Below are positions 57,252-64,000 of a DNA stretch of 64,000 nucleotides, piece by piece. The notes beneath the pieces were generated by a model that did not search any database, was not told the DNA's origin, and saw only the letters and a program-made list of their open reading frames with translations. The stretch covers positions 310,001-374,000 of the forward strand of contig NZ_CP133038.1 of assembly GCF_033060595.1 (NCBI RefSeq), read 5' to 3'. The stretch comes from Pyramidobacter sp. YE332. GTDB taxonomy: Bacteria > Synergistota > Synergistia > Synergistales > Dethiosulfovibrionaceae. Numbering within the stretch: position 1 is the stretch's first letter; the number at the start of each line of letters is the position of its first letter. The position numbers and the translations under genes were made by a program.

Positions 57252-59632
57252 TTTCCGCCCGCCTCTTCCTCCGTTTGACACTGATTGTGCTTGACGCGGT
57301 CGCGGACCTCGGCGCGTTTGGCGTTGTTGAAGCGGTCCAGCGTTCCCACGAGGTAGCCCGTGATGCGGCGGATGCGCTCGAAGCCGACGGGGCCGTCGCT
57401 CTCATGCCGTCCGCAGTGAGGGCACACGTCGCCGGGGATGATGCCCGTGTAGCCGCAGACGGGATCGCGGTCGACGGGGTGATTGACGCTGCCGTAGCCG
57501 ACTCCTGCCTCTTTCATGGCGCGCACGATGGCTTCGAAGGCTTCGGGATTGTTGGCTCCCAGACCGTCCAGTTCCACGTAGCTGATGTGGCCGCCGTTGG
57601 TCAGCGCGTGGTAGGGCGCTTCGCGGGCGATCTTGTCGAAGACGCCGATCTTGTAATAGACGGGCACGTGGAAGGAATTGGTGTAGTACTCGCGGTCGGT
57701 GATGCCGGGGATCGCGCCGAACTTTTTGGCGTCGAGGCGGGTGAAACGTCCCGACAATCCCTCCGCCGGCGTGGCGATGAGCGAGAAGTTCAGGTCGTAC
57801 TGTTCCGAAGCCTGATCCATGCGCTCTCTCATGTGGCGGACGATCTTCAGCCCCAGCTCCTGAGACTCGGCGCTCTCGCCGTGATGCTTGCCCGTCAGGG
57901 CCACCAGGCACTCGGCCAGGCCGATAAAACCGACCGTCAGCGTGCCCTGGTGGATCACGTCGCGCAGTTCGTCCTCGTCGTTCATGCCGTCGGAACCTTT
58001 CCACACGCCCTGTCCCATCAGGAAGGGAAAGTTCTTGACGCGGCGGCGTCCCTGGATTTCCATGCGTTCCAGCAGCTGGTCGACGACCAGGTCGATCTTG
58101 CCGTCGAGATCTTTGAAGAAGGCGTCGAGATCGGTCGCGCCGCCCAGCGCCTGCCCGTGGACGATGCCCAGGCGGGGCAGATTGATGGTGGTGAACGACA
58201 GATTGCCGCGGCCGCTCACCGTCGATTCGCCGCAGCGGTTGCCGACCACCCGCGTGCGGCAGCCCATGTAGGTGGCTTCCGTGTCGGGGTCGCCGGGCTT
58301 GTAGTATTGGGCGTTGAAGGGCGCGTCGAGGAAGCTGAAATTTGGGAAAAGCCGCTTGGAAGTGACGCGGCACGAAAGCTGAAGCAGGTCGTAGTTGGGG
58401 TCGCCGGGATTGTAGTTGACGCCCTCCTTGACCTTGAAGATGAGGATCGGGAAGATCGGCGTCTCGCCGTTGCCCAGTCCCTTTTCGGTCGCCAGCAGCA
58501 GGTTGCGCGTGACCATGCGCCCTTCCTCGCTGACGTCGGTGCCGAAGTTGATGCTCGAGAAGGGGACCTGCGCGCCGGCGCGCGAATGCATCGTGTTGAG
58601 GTTGTGGATGAAGGCTTCCATGGCCTGATAGGTGCGGTGGTCCGTTTCGGCGAGGGCTTCCTTGCGGGCGAAAGCCTGAAGTTTGCCCAGCTCCGCCTCG
58701 CCGGTTTTCAGCGACGCGGCCAAGATGTTCCGCTCGGCCTCGTCCCGTTCGGCGTCGTCCGTCAGGCTGATGGCACGCCCCGTTTCGGTTTCGGCGCGGG
58801 CTTCCGCCTCTTTGACGGCGGCCTTCGCGTCGAGGTCGCAAAGCAGTTCCAACGCCTTGGCGAGATTGCTCACGTACAGCTTGCGGAACGTCTTGCGCAC
58901 GCCGTCGGCGATGCCGTAGTCGAAATACGGGATGCTCTGGCCGCCGTGCTGATCGTTCTGATTGCTCTGGATGGCGATGGCCGCCAGCGCCGCGTAGCTC
59001 ATCACGTCCTGCGGCTCGCGCAGGAAACCGTGCCCCGTCGAGAAGCCGCCCTTGAACAGCTTGCGGATGTCGATCTGGCAGCAGGTCAGCGTGCCCATGT
59101 TGAGGAAGTCCATGTCGTGGATGTGGATGTCGCCCTCGTCGTGCGCCCTGGCGTGGGCGGGATGGATCACGTGCGTCTTGCAGAACTCGCGCGAGACGGC
59201 GCTGCCGTATTCCAGCATCGTGCCCATGGCCGTGTTGCCGTTGATGTTGGCGTTTTCGCGCTTCACGTCGGCGGTCTTGGCGTCGGCGAAGGTGATCTCC
59301 TCGATGGCCTTCATCAGGCGGGTGTGGGAGTCGCGCACGCGCGTGCGTTCGTTGCGGTAGGTGATGTAGGCCTCGCTGGTGCGGGCGTGCCCGTTTTCGA
59401 TCAGCACCTTGACCACCATGTCCTGCACGTCCTCGACGCTGGGCGAGCCGGAGGCGTACTTTTCGTTGAGGCGGCGCACGACCTGCGACGTCAGCCCCTC
59501 GGCGATGCGGAAATCGGCGGCGGTTCCCTCTTTCTCCGCCACGGCGGAGGCGGCGAGAAAAATAGCGCGGGTGATGCGGTCTTCGTTGAAGGGCGCCAGA
59601 CGGCCGTCCCTCTTCTTGATGGTCTCGATCAC
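57248..59632 (-). CDS. nrdD: Anaerobic ribonucleoside-triphosphate reductase
   Basis: Reduces ribonucleotides to deoxyribonucleotides in the absence of oxygen. The 794-aa protein has an N-terminal ATP-cone (IETIKKRDGRLAPFNEDRI to AYITYRNER), the glycyl-radical barrel (NFGTDVSEEGR, ECLVALTGKHHG), a zinc site formed by VCGYTG and VCPHCG, and the radical glycine in RRITGYLVG (Gly759). I place the start at a GTG (59632) with GAGAGG 8 bp upstream; a longer upstream frame lacks family sequence. Operon with nrdG. Confidence 0.95.
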   Translation of the reverse strand: MIETIKKRDGRLAPFNEDRITRAIFLAASAVAEKEGTAADFRIAEGLTSQVVRRLNEKYASGSPSVEDVQDMVVKVLIENGHARTSEAYITYRNERTRVRDSHTRLMKAIEEITFADAKTADVKRENANINGNTAMGTMLEYGSAVSREFCKTHVIHPAHARAHDEGDIHIHDMDFLNMGTLTCCQIDIRKLFKGGFSTGHGFLREPQDVMSYAALAAIAIQSNQNDQHGGQSIPYFDYGIADGVRKTFRKLYVSNLAKALELLCDLDAKAAVKEAEARAETETGRAISLTDDAERDEAERNILAASLKTGEAELGKLQAFARKEALAETDHRTYQAMEAFIHNLNTMHSRAGAQVPFSSINFGTDVSEEGRMVTRNLLLATEKGLGNGETPIFPILIFKVKEGVNYNPGDPNYDLLQLSCRVTSKRLFPNFSFLDAPFNAQYYKPGDPDTEATYMGCRTRVVGNRCGESTVSGRGNLSFTTINLPRLGIVHGQALGGATDLDAFFKDLDGKIDLVVDQLLERMEIQGRRRVKNFPFLMGQGVWKGSDGMNDEDELRDVIHQGTLTVGFIGLAECLVALTGKHHGESAESQELGLKIVRHMRERMDQASEQYDLNFSLIATPAEGLSGRFTRLDAKKFGAIPGITDREYYTNSFHVPVYYKIGVFDKIAREAPYHALTNGGHISYVELDGLGANNPEAFEAIVRAMKEAGVGYGSVNHPVDRDPVCGYTGIIPGDVCPHCGRHESDGPVGFERIRRITGYLVGTLDRFNNAKRAEVRDRVKHNQCQTEEEAGGK

Positions 59633-59848
59633 TTGAAAGGCCTCTCTTTCCAAGAGCGAAATGCGGCGCCCGCAGCGGGCGCGCGAAAAACGGGACGAAG
59701 CGGACAGGCTTGCCCGGGATTTTTCGCTGCCATCATACACCATAAAAACGATCTCGTAAAGACAAAAACGCTATATATATTGTAGATTTTAACATTAAGA
59801 CCCTAGATATGGACATGAACGGCGGGACGCAACGTGCGAAACAGGCGG
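59633..59848. promoter_or_regulatory. nrdD promoter region with possible NrdR-like box
   Basis: Gene-free region. Minus-strand TACAATATATATAGCG (59769-59784) resembles an NrdR box (ACAC-AT-rich-GTGT) but is one dinucleotide longer in the centre, and I cannot place a clear second box. AT-rich -10 candidates overlap it. Confidence 0.35.
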
Positions 59849-60151
59849 CTAACGGATCTCCGCCGTCTTTTTCTCAAGCGCTTCGTTGCGAAAGTAGAGC
59901 AACGTGTCGATCGAAACCATCGTCACGTTCACGACGTAAAGCGCGACCACGCTCCAGTGCGTGGCGCCGTCCAGCAGGCATTTGCCGATTCCGGCCAGAT
60001 AGCCGACGATGATGACGACGAGAAAAAGCAGACTTTTGCCCCTGCTGCTGCGCGAGGTCCACGACTTGTAGATGGAGATGGGCCAGGCGGCGCCGAAGCA
60101 GATCAGCATGGTGATCTCGAGAAGCGATTTCAAAAACATGATTTCAGTCAT
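59849..60151 (-). CDS. Small conserved membrane protein (100 aa)
   Basis: A 100-residue protein with three hydrophobic helices (LLEITMLICFGAAWPISIY, LLFLVVIIVGYLAGIG, WSVVALYVVNVTMVSIDTLLYF; each listed below the length limit). The blocks FGAAWPISIYKSW and ATHWSVVALYVVN are familiar from small uncharacterised membrane proteins of anaerobes. The ATG at 60151 overlaps the CoA-transferase end by 8 bp; an in-frame ATG at 60139 has better ribosome-binding-site spacing (AAAGGGA). Probably cotranscribed with the CoA-transferase. Function unknown. Confidence 0.7.
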   Translation of the reverse strand: MTEIMFLKSLLEITMLICFGAAWPISIYKSWTSRSSRGKSLLFLVVIIVGYLAGIGKCLLDGATHWSVVALYVVNVTMVSIDTLLYFRNEALEKKTAEIR

Positions 60152-61649
60152 TCCCTTTCTCTGATTCGTTTTCTTCGGGGCGATAATCCTGCGTCCAGCG
60201 CTGCGGATCTTCCGGCGCGAAGCCGTGACGGAAGCCGGGGCGCGCGAAGCTGCGCTCGACGAACGCTTGCAGCGCCGGGCGGAATTTGGGATGCGCGCAG
60301 TTTTCGATCAGCGCGCGGGCGCGCTCGTAGGCCGTGAGCCCGCGCAGATCGGCGCAGCCCTGTTCGGTGATGATCACGTGAGGGTCGTGTTCCGTGTGGT
60401 CCACGTGCGCCACATGCGGGACGATGCAGGAGATCGTTCCGTTCTTCGCCGTCGACGGCGTGGTGAACACCGAGAGCGCGGCGTTGCGCGCGAAGTCTCC
60501 CGAGCCGCCGAGGCCGTTGACGATCTGGCAGCCGCCGATGTGCGTGGAGTTGACGTTGCCCTCGAGGTCGACTTCCAGCGCCGTGTTCACGGCGATGACG
60601 CCGAGGCGGCGGATCACTTCCGGCGAGTTGCTGATCTCCACGGGGCGCAGGATGATCTTGTACTTGTACATTTCCAGACTTTTGTAAAAGGCGTCGATGC
60701 GCTCGGGCGAGATGGTCAGCGCCGTCCCCGAGGCGAACGAGACGCGTTCCGTCTCGATCAGGTCGAGCACGGAGTCCTGCAGTACTTCCGAATAGATGGA
60801 AAGGTTGCGGAATTTGGACTTCTGTAGCCCGCCCAGCACGGCGTTGGCCATGTTGCCGACGCCGGACTGGATCGGCGGCAGCTTGCGCGGCAGCCGGCCG
60901 CAGGCCACTTCGTTCTCGAGGAAAGCGACCAGGTAATCGGCCATGATCTGCGATCTCGCATCGGTCTGCGCCAGATGGCGCGTCGAGTCGGGGATGTCGG
61001 TGACGACCACGGCGGCGATCTTGTCGGGGCGGCAGCGGATGTAGGGCATGCCGACGCGGTTGTTGGGGCGCACGATCGGGATCGGTTCGGTCTCCTTCAT
61101 GCGGCGCGGGCTGTACACGTCGTGCATGCCTTCCAGCTTGACGGGCTGGGCCGTGTTGACCTCGACGATCACCTTCTCGGCGTATTCCGCCAGCACGTTG
61201 GAACAGCCTACCGACGTGCTGGGGATGATGTTGCCCTCGTCGTCGATGCCGATCGCTTCGATGATGGCCACGTCGATTGTGCCGAAGTAGCCGTTTTTGA
61301 TCCAGAAGGGCACCTGGCTGAGGTGCATGTCCACGTAGGCGAGGCGGTCGTCGTTGGCCAGCTCGCGCACGCTCTGGTTGGTCTGGTAGGGATAGCGCCG
61401 TTCGAGCACGCCGGCGCGCGCCAGCCGCCCGTCGAGCTCGTCGCCGACGGAAGCGCCGGTGATCAGCTTGATGCGGATCTTCTCGCCGCGTTCGGCCCGG
61501 CGGGCCAGCGCCATGGGAACGGCCTTGGGATACCCGGCCATGGTGAAGCCGCTCGTGCCGACGGTCATGCCGTCCTTGATCAGCTCGGCGGCCTGCGCCG
61601 CCGACATGGTCTTGCTCTCTGCCTCGCGATTGCTGATGCGGTTGTACAC
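60144..61649 (-). CDS. Acetyl-CoA hydrolase/transferase family CoA-transferase (succinyl-CoA:acetate type)
   Basis: A 501-aa cytosolic CoA-transferase of the Cat1/ScpC/AarC class with YNRISNREAESKTMSA at the start, GMTVGTSGFTMAGYPKAVP, ELANDDRLAYVDMHLSQVP, PIQSGVGNMANAVLGGL and C-terminal IVNGLGGSGDFARNA and IITEQGCADLRGL. The start is a GTG (61649) with GGAAGG 7 bp upstream. It lies behind a cobalamin riboswitch and next to meaB and methylmalonyl-CoA mutase. This points to succinyl-CoA or propionyl-CoA:acid transfer in a succinate-to-propionate route. Confidence 0.9.
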   Translation of the reverse strand: MYNRISNREAESKTMSAAQAAELIKDGMTVGTSGFTMAGYPKAVPMALARRAERGEKIRIKLITGASVGDELDGRLARAGVLERRYPYQTNQSVRELANDDRLAYVDMHLSQVPFWIKNGYFGTIDVAIIEAIGIDDEGNIIPSTSVGCSNVLAEYAEKVIVEVNTAQPVKLEGMHDVYSPRRMKETEPIPIVRPNNRVGMPYIRCRPDKIAAVVVTDIPDSTRHLAQTDARSQIMADYLVAFLENEVACGRLPRKLPPIQSGVGNMANAVLGGLQKSKFRNLSIYSEVLQDSVLDLIETERVSFASGTALTISPERIDAFYKSLEMYKYKIILRPVEISNSPEVIRRLGVIAVNTALEVDLEGNVNSTHIGGCQIVNGLGGSGDFARNAALSVFTTPSTAKNGTISCIVPHVAHVDHTEHDPHVIITEQGCADLRGLTAYERARALIENCAHPKFRPALQAFVERSFARPGFRHGFAPEDPQRWTQDYRPEENESEKGND

Positions 61650-61687
61650 GTTTTTTCCTTCCTTTCGGCGCGGCGCCGTCCCATGCG

Positions 61688-61722
61688 AAAAAAAATTCTT
61701 CCGGCATCTCATGCCGAAAGAA
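61688..61722 (-). terminator. Riboswitch-controlled terminator in the CoA-transferase leader
   Basis: Stem TTCTTTCGGCAT / ATGCCGGAAGAA with a GAG loop and eight U after it, located between the cobalamin aptamer and the CoA-transferase start. This is the layout of a transcriptional off-switch. Confidence 0.8.
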
Positions 61723-61794
61723 CGTCCGCTGCCGGGGCCTCGATCAGAAAGAAAGGTCTGAAGCAGCACACACGTTCCGTCGCTCGCGAAAACT

Positions 61795-61975
61795 TTTTTG
61801 TGCTCAGCGCGGCAAGTCTTCTGGCTCAAGCCCATGGAGCCTTCTCCGCCTTCCCATGAGCGCGAAGCTCACAGTGGCGCGTGGAGAAGCGGGGGCTTTT
61901 ACAGCGGCGGGACCGCTCGGGATTCTCACCCGATTCCTTTTTGATCGAGGCGCAACGCCTCGAACCGTGCTGATT
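61795..61975 (-). ncRNA. Cobalamin (B12) riboswitch
   Basis: Reading the minus strand, the class hallmarks occur in order: CACGGTT at the 5' end, GGGTGAGAATCCCGAGCGG, CCCGCCGCTGTAA, GCCACTG, CATGGGAAGG and the 3' AGCCAGAAGACTTGCC. A TATAAT lies at 61999-62004, just upstream. The downstream gene is the CoA-transferase, so B12 would lower its expression through the terminator at 61688. Confidence 0.93.
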
Positions 61976-62008
61976 ATTCGATTGGGTTTCTGAGACAGAT
62001 TATAGCAG

Positions 62009-62056
62009 AAAAAATGGAAGCGGGAAAAAAGAACGTTTTCCCCGCTTCCATTTTTT
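62009..62056 (-). terminator. Rho-independent terminator after meaB
   Basis: A 16-bp stem (AAAAAATGGAAGCGGG and complement) with a 16-nt loop and T run, between the meaB stop and the riboswitch promoter. Confidence 0.85.
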
Positions 62057-62098
62057 TGTTCGGGAAAGAACGGTGTCTGATGAACGGCGGAGCGAGGA

Positions 62099-63229
62099 TT
62101 ACCGTCCGCCCTGGAACAGCTCGCGCTCCATCACGTCGATGATCTCTTGGGCGGCTTGCGTGGGCGGCAATTTGCCCGCGGTGACCTCCTCCTCGATGCG
62201 CGCCTTGGCGGCGGCGATGGCCTGGTTGGCGCCGATGAGGTTTTCCAGATGTTCTTGCGCCATGTCGTTGACCCATTTGAGCACTTGTTCTTTGCGCCGT
62301 TTTTCGAAGACGCCGTTGCCGCGCACGGTCCTGAAGAACTCCTCGACCACGCCCCACATCTCGGGGATTCCCTCGCCCGTCAGCGACGAACAGGTGTAGG
62401 CTCGGCTGACCCAGCCTTCCGTGGCGGGACGCAGGTAGTGGAGCATCATGTCGAAGTCGGCGCGCGCCGACAGCGCTTTGACTTTGTTGTCGCCGTCGGC
62501 CTTGTTGACGAGGATCGAGTCGGCGATCTCCATGATGCCCTTCTTGATGCCCTGCAGGTCGTCGCCCGCGCCGGTGAGCGCCACCATGAGGAAGTAATCC
62601 ACCATGTTGCGCACGGTCGTTTCGCTCTGGCCGACGCCGACGGTCTCGACGAGGACCACGTCGTAGCCCGCGGCCTCGACGAGCAGCAGCGTCTCGCGGC
62701 TCTTGCGCGTGACGCCGCCGAGCGTGCCGCCCGAAGGGGAGGGACGCACGAAAGCGTTGGAGTGGCGCGACAGCTTTTCCATGCGCGTCTTGTCGCCGAG
62801 GACGCTGCCCTTGGTGACGGTGCTGCTGGGGTCGACGGCGAGCACGGCGACGCGGTGCCCGTGATCGCACAGCCACGAGCCGAGCGCTTCGATGAAGGTG
62901 CTTTTGCCGGCGCCGGGCACGCCGGTGATGCCGACGCGCATGGATCTGCCCGTGTGGGGCAGCAGCTTTTGGATCAGTTCCTGCGCCGTGGCGAAGTGTT
63001 TCGGAGCGTTGCTTTCGATCAGCGTGATGGCCCGCGACAGGATCGCGCGGTCGCCGTTCAGGATGCCCCGCGCGTATTCGTCGACGGAGAGATTGCGCCT
63101 CACGGGCTGGACGTTGGCGGCCGTGGGACCGCCGGTGTCGTCCACGCCCTTCGTCACGAAACAGGCGAATTCGCTGCCGGCGTTTTGCGGCTGCCAGTCG
63201 GGCTGGTACGTGTTGTTTTCGATGCTCAT
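62099..63229 (-). CDS. meaB: Methylmalonyl-CoA mutase-associated GTPase MeaB
   Basis: A G3E-family P-loop GTPase that chaperones cofactor loading and protects methylmalonyl-CoA mutase. The 376-aa protein has Walker A GVPGAGKS (103-110), LAVDPSSTVTKGSVLGDKTRM (switch region), RPSPSGGTLGG, VLVETVGVGQSE and the base-specificity motif NKAD. The N-terminal 40 residues are a poorly conserved extension. The ATG at 63229 follows AAGGAG. It lies 32 bp downstream of the mutase gene. Confidence 0.92.
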   Translation of the reverse strand: MSIENNTYQPDWQPQNAGSEFACFVTKGVDDTGGPTAANVQPVRRNLSVDEYARGILNGDRAILSRAITLIESNAPKHFATAQELIQKLLPHTGRSMRVGITGVPGAGKSTFIEALGSWLCDHGHRVAVLAVDPSSTVTKGSVLGDKTRMEKLSRHSNAFVRPSPSGGTLGGVTRKSRETLLLVEAAGYDVVLVETVGVGQSETTVRNMVDYFLMVALTGAGDDLQGIKKGIMEIADSILVNKADGDNKVKALSARADFDMMLHYLRPATEGWVSRAYTCSSLTGEGIPEMWGVVEEFFRTVRGNGVFEKRRKEQVLKWVNDMAQEHLENLIGANQAIAAAKARIEEEVTAGKLPPTQAAQEIIDVMERELFQGGR

Positions 63230-63261
63230 CGGTTTTTTCTCCTTTTCGGGGGAGGAGGCTT

Positions 63262-64000
63262 CTACTTCGCGGCTCCCTCCTGGGCGGCAAGACGCTTGTT
63301 CAGCACCTGCAGCATCTCGCGGGCGGCGGCGGGGATGACCGTACCGGGGCCGAAGATGCAGGCGGCGCCGTGGTCGTACAGGAATTGGTAATCCTGCGCC
63401 GGGATGACGCCGCCGGCGACGACCATGATGTCGCCGCGGCCGCGCTTTTCCAGCTCTTCGACGAGCTGCGGCAGCAGCGTCTTGTGGCCGGCGGCCAGCG
63501 AGCTCATGCCGACGATGTGGACGTCGTTGTCCACGGCGTCCTGAGCGGTCTCGGCTGGCGTCTGGAACAGCGGCCCGACGTCGACGTCGAAACCCATGTC
63601 CGCGTAGGCGGTGGCGACCACCTTGGCGCCGCGGTCGTGACCGTCCTGCCCCATCTTGGCGACCATGATGCGCGGGCGGCGCCCTTCGCGCTTCTCGAAG
63701 TCGTCGGTCATCTGGCGGACTTCCTTGATCACTTCGTCGTCGGCGAATTCGCTGCTGTACACTCCGGAAATCGAACGGATCACGGCTTTGTGCCTCCCGC
63801 ACACTTTTTCGATGGCAAAGGAAATCTCGCCCAGCGACGCGCGCGCGCGGGCCGCTTCAACTGACAGCTCGAGCAGGTTGCCCTCGCCGCTTTCCATGGC
63901 GTGGGTGATGGTGTCGAGGCACTGCCGCACTTTTTCGGGATCGCGGCCGGCGCGCAGCTTTTCGAGGCGCGCGATCTGCGCCTGGCGCACGGCGGTGTTG
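63262..64000 (-). CDS. mutB: Methylmalonyl-CoA mutase large subunit, C-terminal part (runs off window)
   Basis: Open to the window edge; about 245 C-terminal residues are seen. It covers the end of the catalytic domain (TITHAMESGEGNLLELSVEAARARA-type helix, shortened: ESGEGNLLELSVEAARARA) and the complete B12-binding domain with GQDGHDRG (the cobalt-ligating His), VDVGPLFQTPAETA, VGMSSLAAGHKTL and VVAGGVIPAQD. It converts succinyl-CoA and methylmalonyl-CoA. The TAG stop is at 63262-63264, followed by meaB. Confidence 0.93.
   Translation of the reverse strand, partial: NTAVRQAQIARLEKLRAGRDPEKVRQCLDTITHAMESGEGNLLELSVEAARARASLGEISFAIEKVCGRHKAVIRSISGVYSSEFADDEVIKEVRQMTDDFEKREGRRPRIMVAKMGQDGHDRGAKVVATAYADMGFDVDVGPLFQTPAETAQDAVDNDVHIVGMSSLAAGHKTLLPQLVEELEKRGRGDIMVVAGGVIPAQDYQFLYDHGAACIFGPGTVIPAAAREMLQVLNKRLAAQEGAAK

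Noticed and set aside
57275-59785. An 836-codon open frame opposite nrdD
   Set aside because: Antisense shadow; NrdD motifs and the nrdD-nrdG overlap identify the real gene.
1-64000. CRISPR arrays or prophage
   Set aside because: No regularly spaced repeats, Cas genes or phage structural genes were seen.

Overview
The window is high-GC, densely coded chromosomal DNA from an anaerobic, amino-acid- and carboxylate-fermenting bacterium. Several features fit the Synergistota (Pyramidobacter-like): an exported DUF6305 protein beside a DctM-type permease, the ygeX-ygeY pair, a glycine/sarcosine/betaine reductase-type selenoprotein, HydF, an anaerobic ribonucleotide reductase, and a methylmalonyl-CoA mutase / CoA-transferase pathway. 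The assignment rests on gene content only. I see no tRNA, rRNA or CRISPR array.

Layout. 1-5.0 kb: a minus-strand operon for an exported DUF6305 protein, a DctM-type permease, a tiny membrane protein, an M14/aspartoacylase-like hydrolase and a secreted C69 dipeptidase. 5.2-11.3 kb: purC, then hydF coupled by start/stop overlaps to a nitrate/sulfonate/taurine-type ABC transporter. 11.3-12.9 kb: an ArsR regulator with two half-size ChrA transporters. 13-15.4 kb: diaminopropionate ammonia-lyase and the YgeY hydrolase. 15.5-24 kb: housekeeping and assorted genes (two HAD proteins, DJ-1, DODA-type dioxygenase, pyrG, acyl-CoA synthetase, asnS). 24-27.2 kb: a ribose-type ABC transporter and a VOC protein. 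27.3-33.3 kb: an IS30 remnant, EamA exporter, M20 amidohydrolase, YfcC carrier, a GNAT/DJ-1 fusion and a flavodoxin.

33.3-35.7 kb looks like the replication origin region. A gene-free stretch holds five DnaA-box-like 9-mers within 223 bp, and about 2 kb away lies a perfect 16-bp parS site. Next come an AAA ATPase / DUF4276 pair of defence-module type (the ATPase carries a one-base frameshift), a ferric-iron-type ABC transporter, an exported flavodoxin and a frameshifted FliB-like gene.

44-56.4 kb is the most unusual part. A selenoprotein related to component B of glycine/sarcosine/betaine reductase (in-frame UGA, Sec351) is encoded next to a partner of the GrdE/G/I family that lacks a cysteine in the region where pyruvoyl processing is expected. 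Upstream is a half-length, cysteine-containing component-B homologue translationally coupled to a TetR regulator. Around them are two paralogous alpha/beta hydrolases, two paralogous FCD-type GntR regulators with recognisable operators, an exported double-cupin protein, a DsbA-like protein and a divergent LctP-family permease. No GrdA, GrdC or GrdD is present in the window, so this may be a reductase system with an unknown substrate.

56.4-64 kb: a candidate cloverleaf RNA, nrdG-nrdD, then a succinate/propionate module: a CoA-transferase behind a cobalamin riboswitch and terminator, the MeaB chaperone GTPase, and the B12-binding end of methylmalonyl-CoA mutase, which runs off the window.
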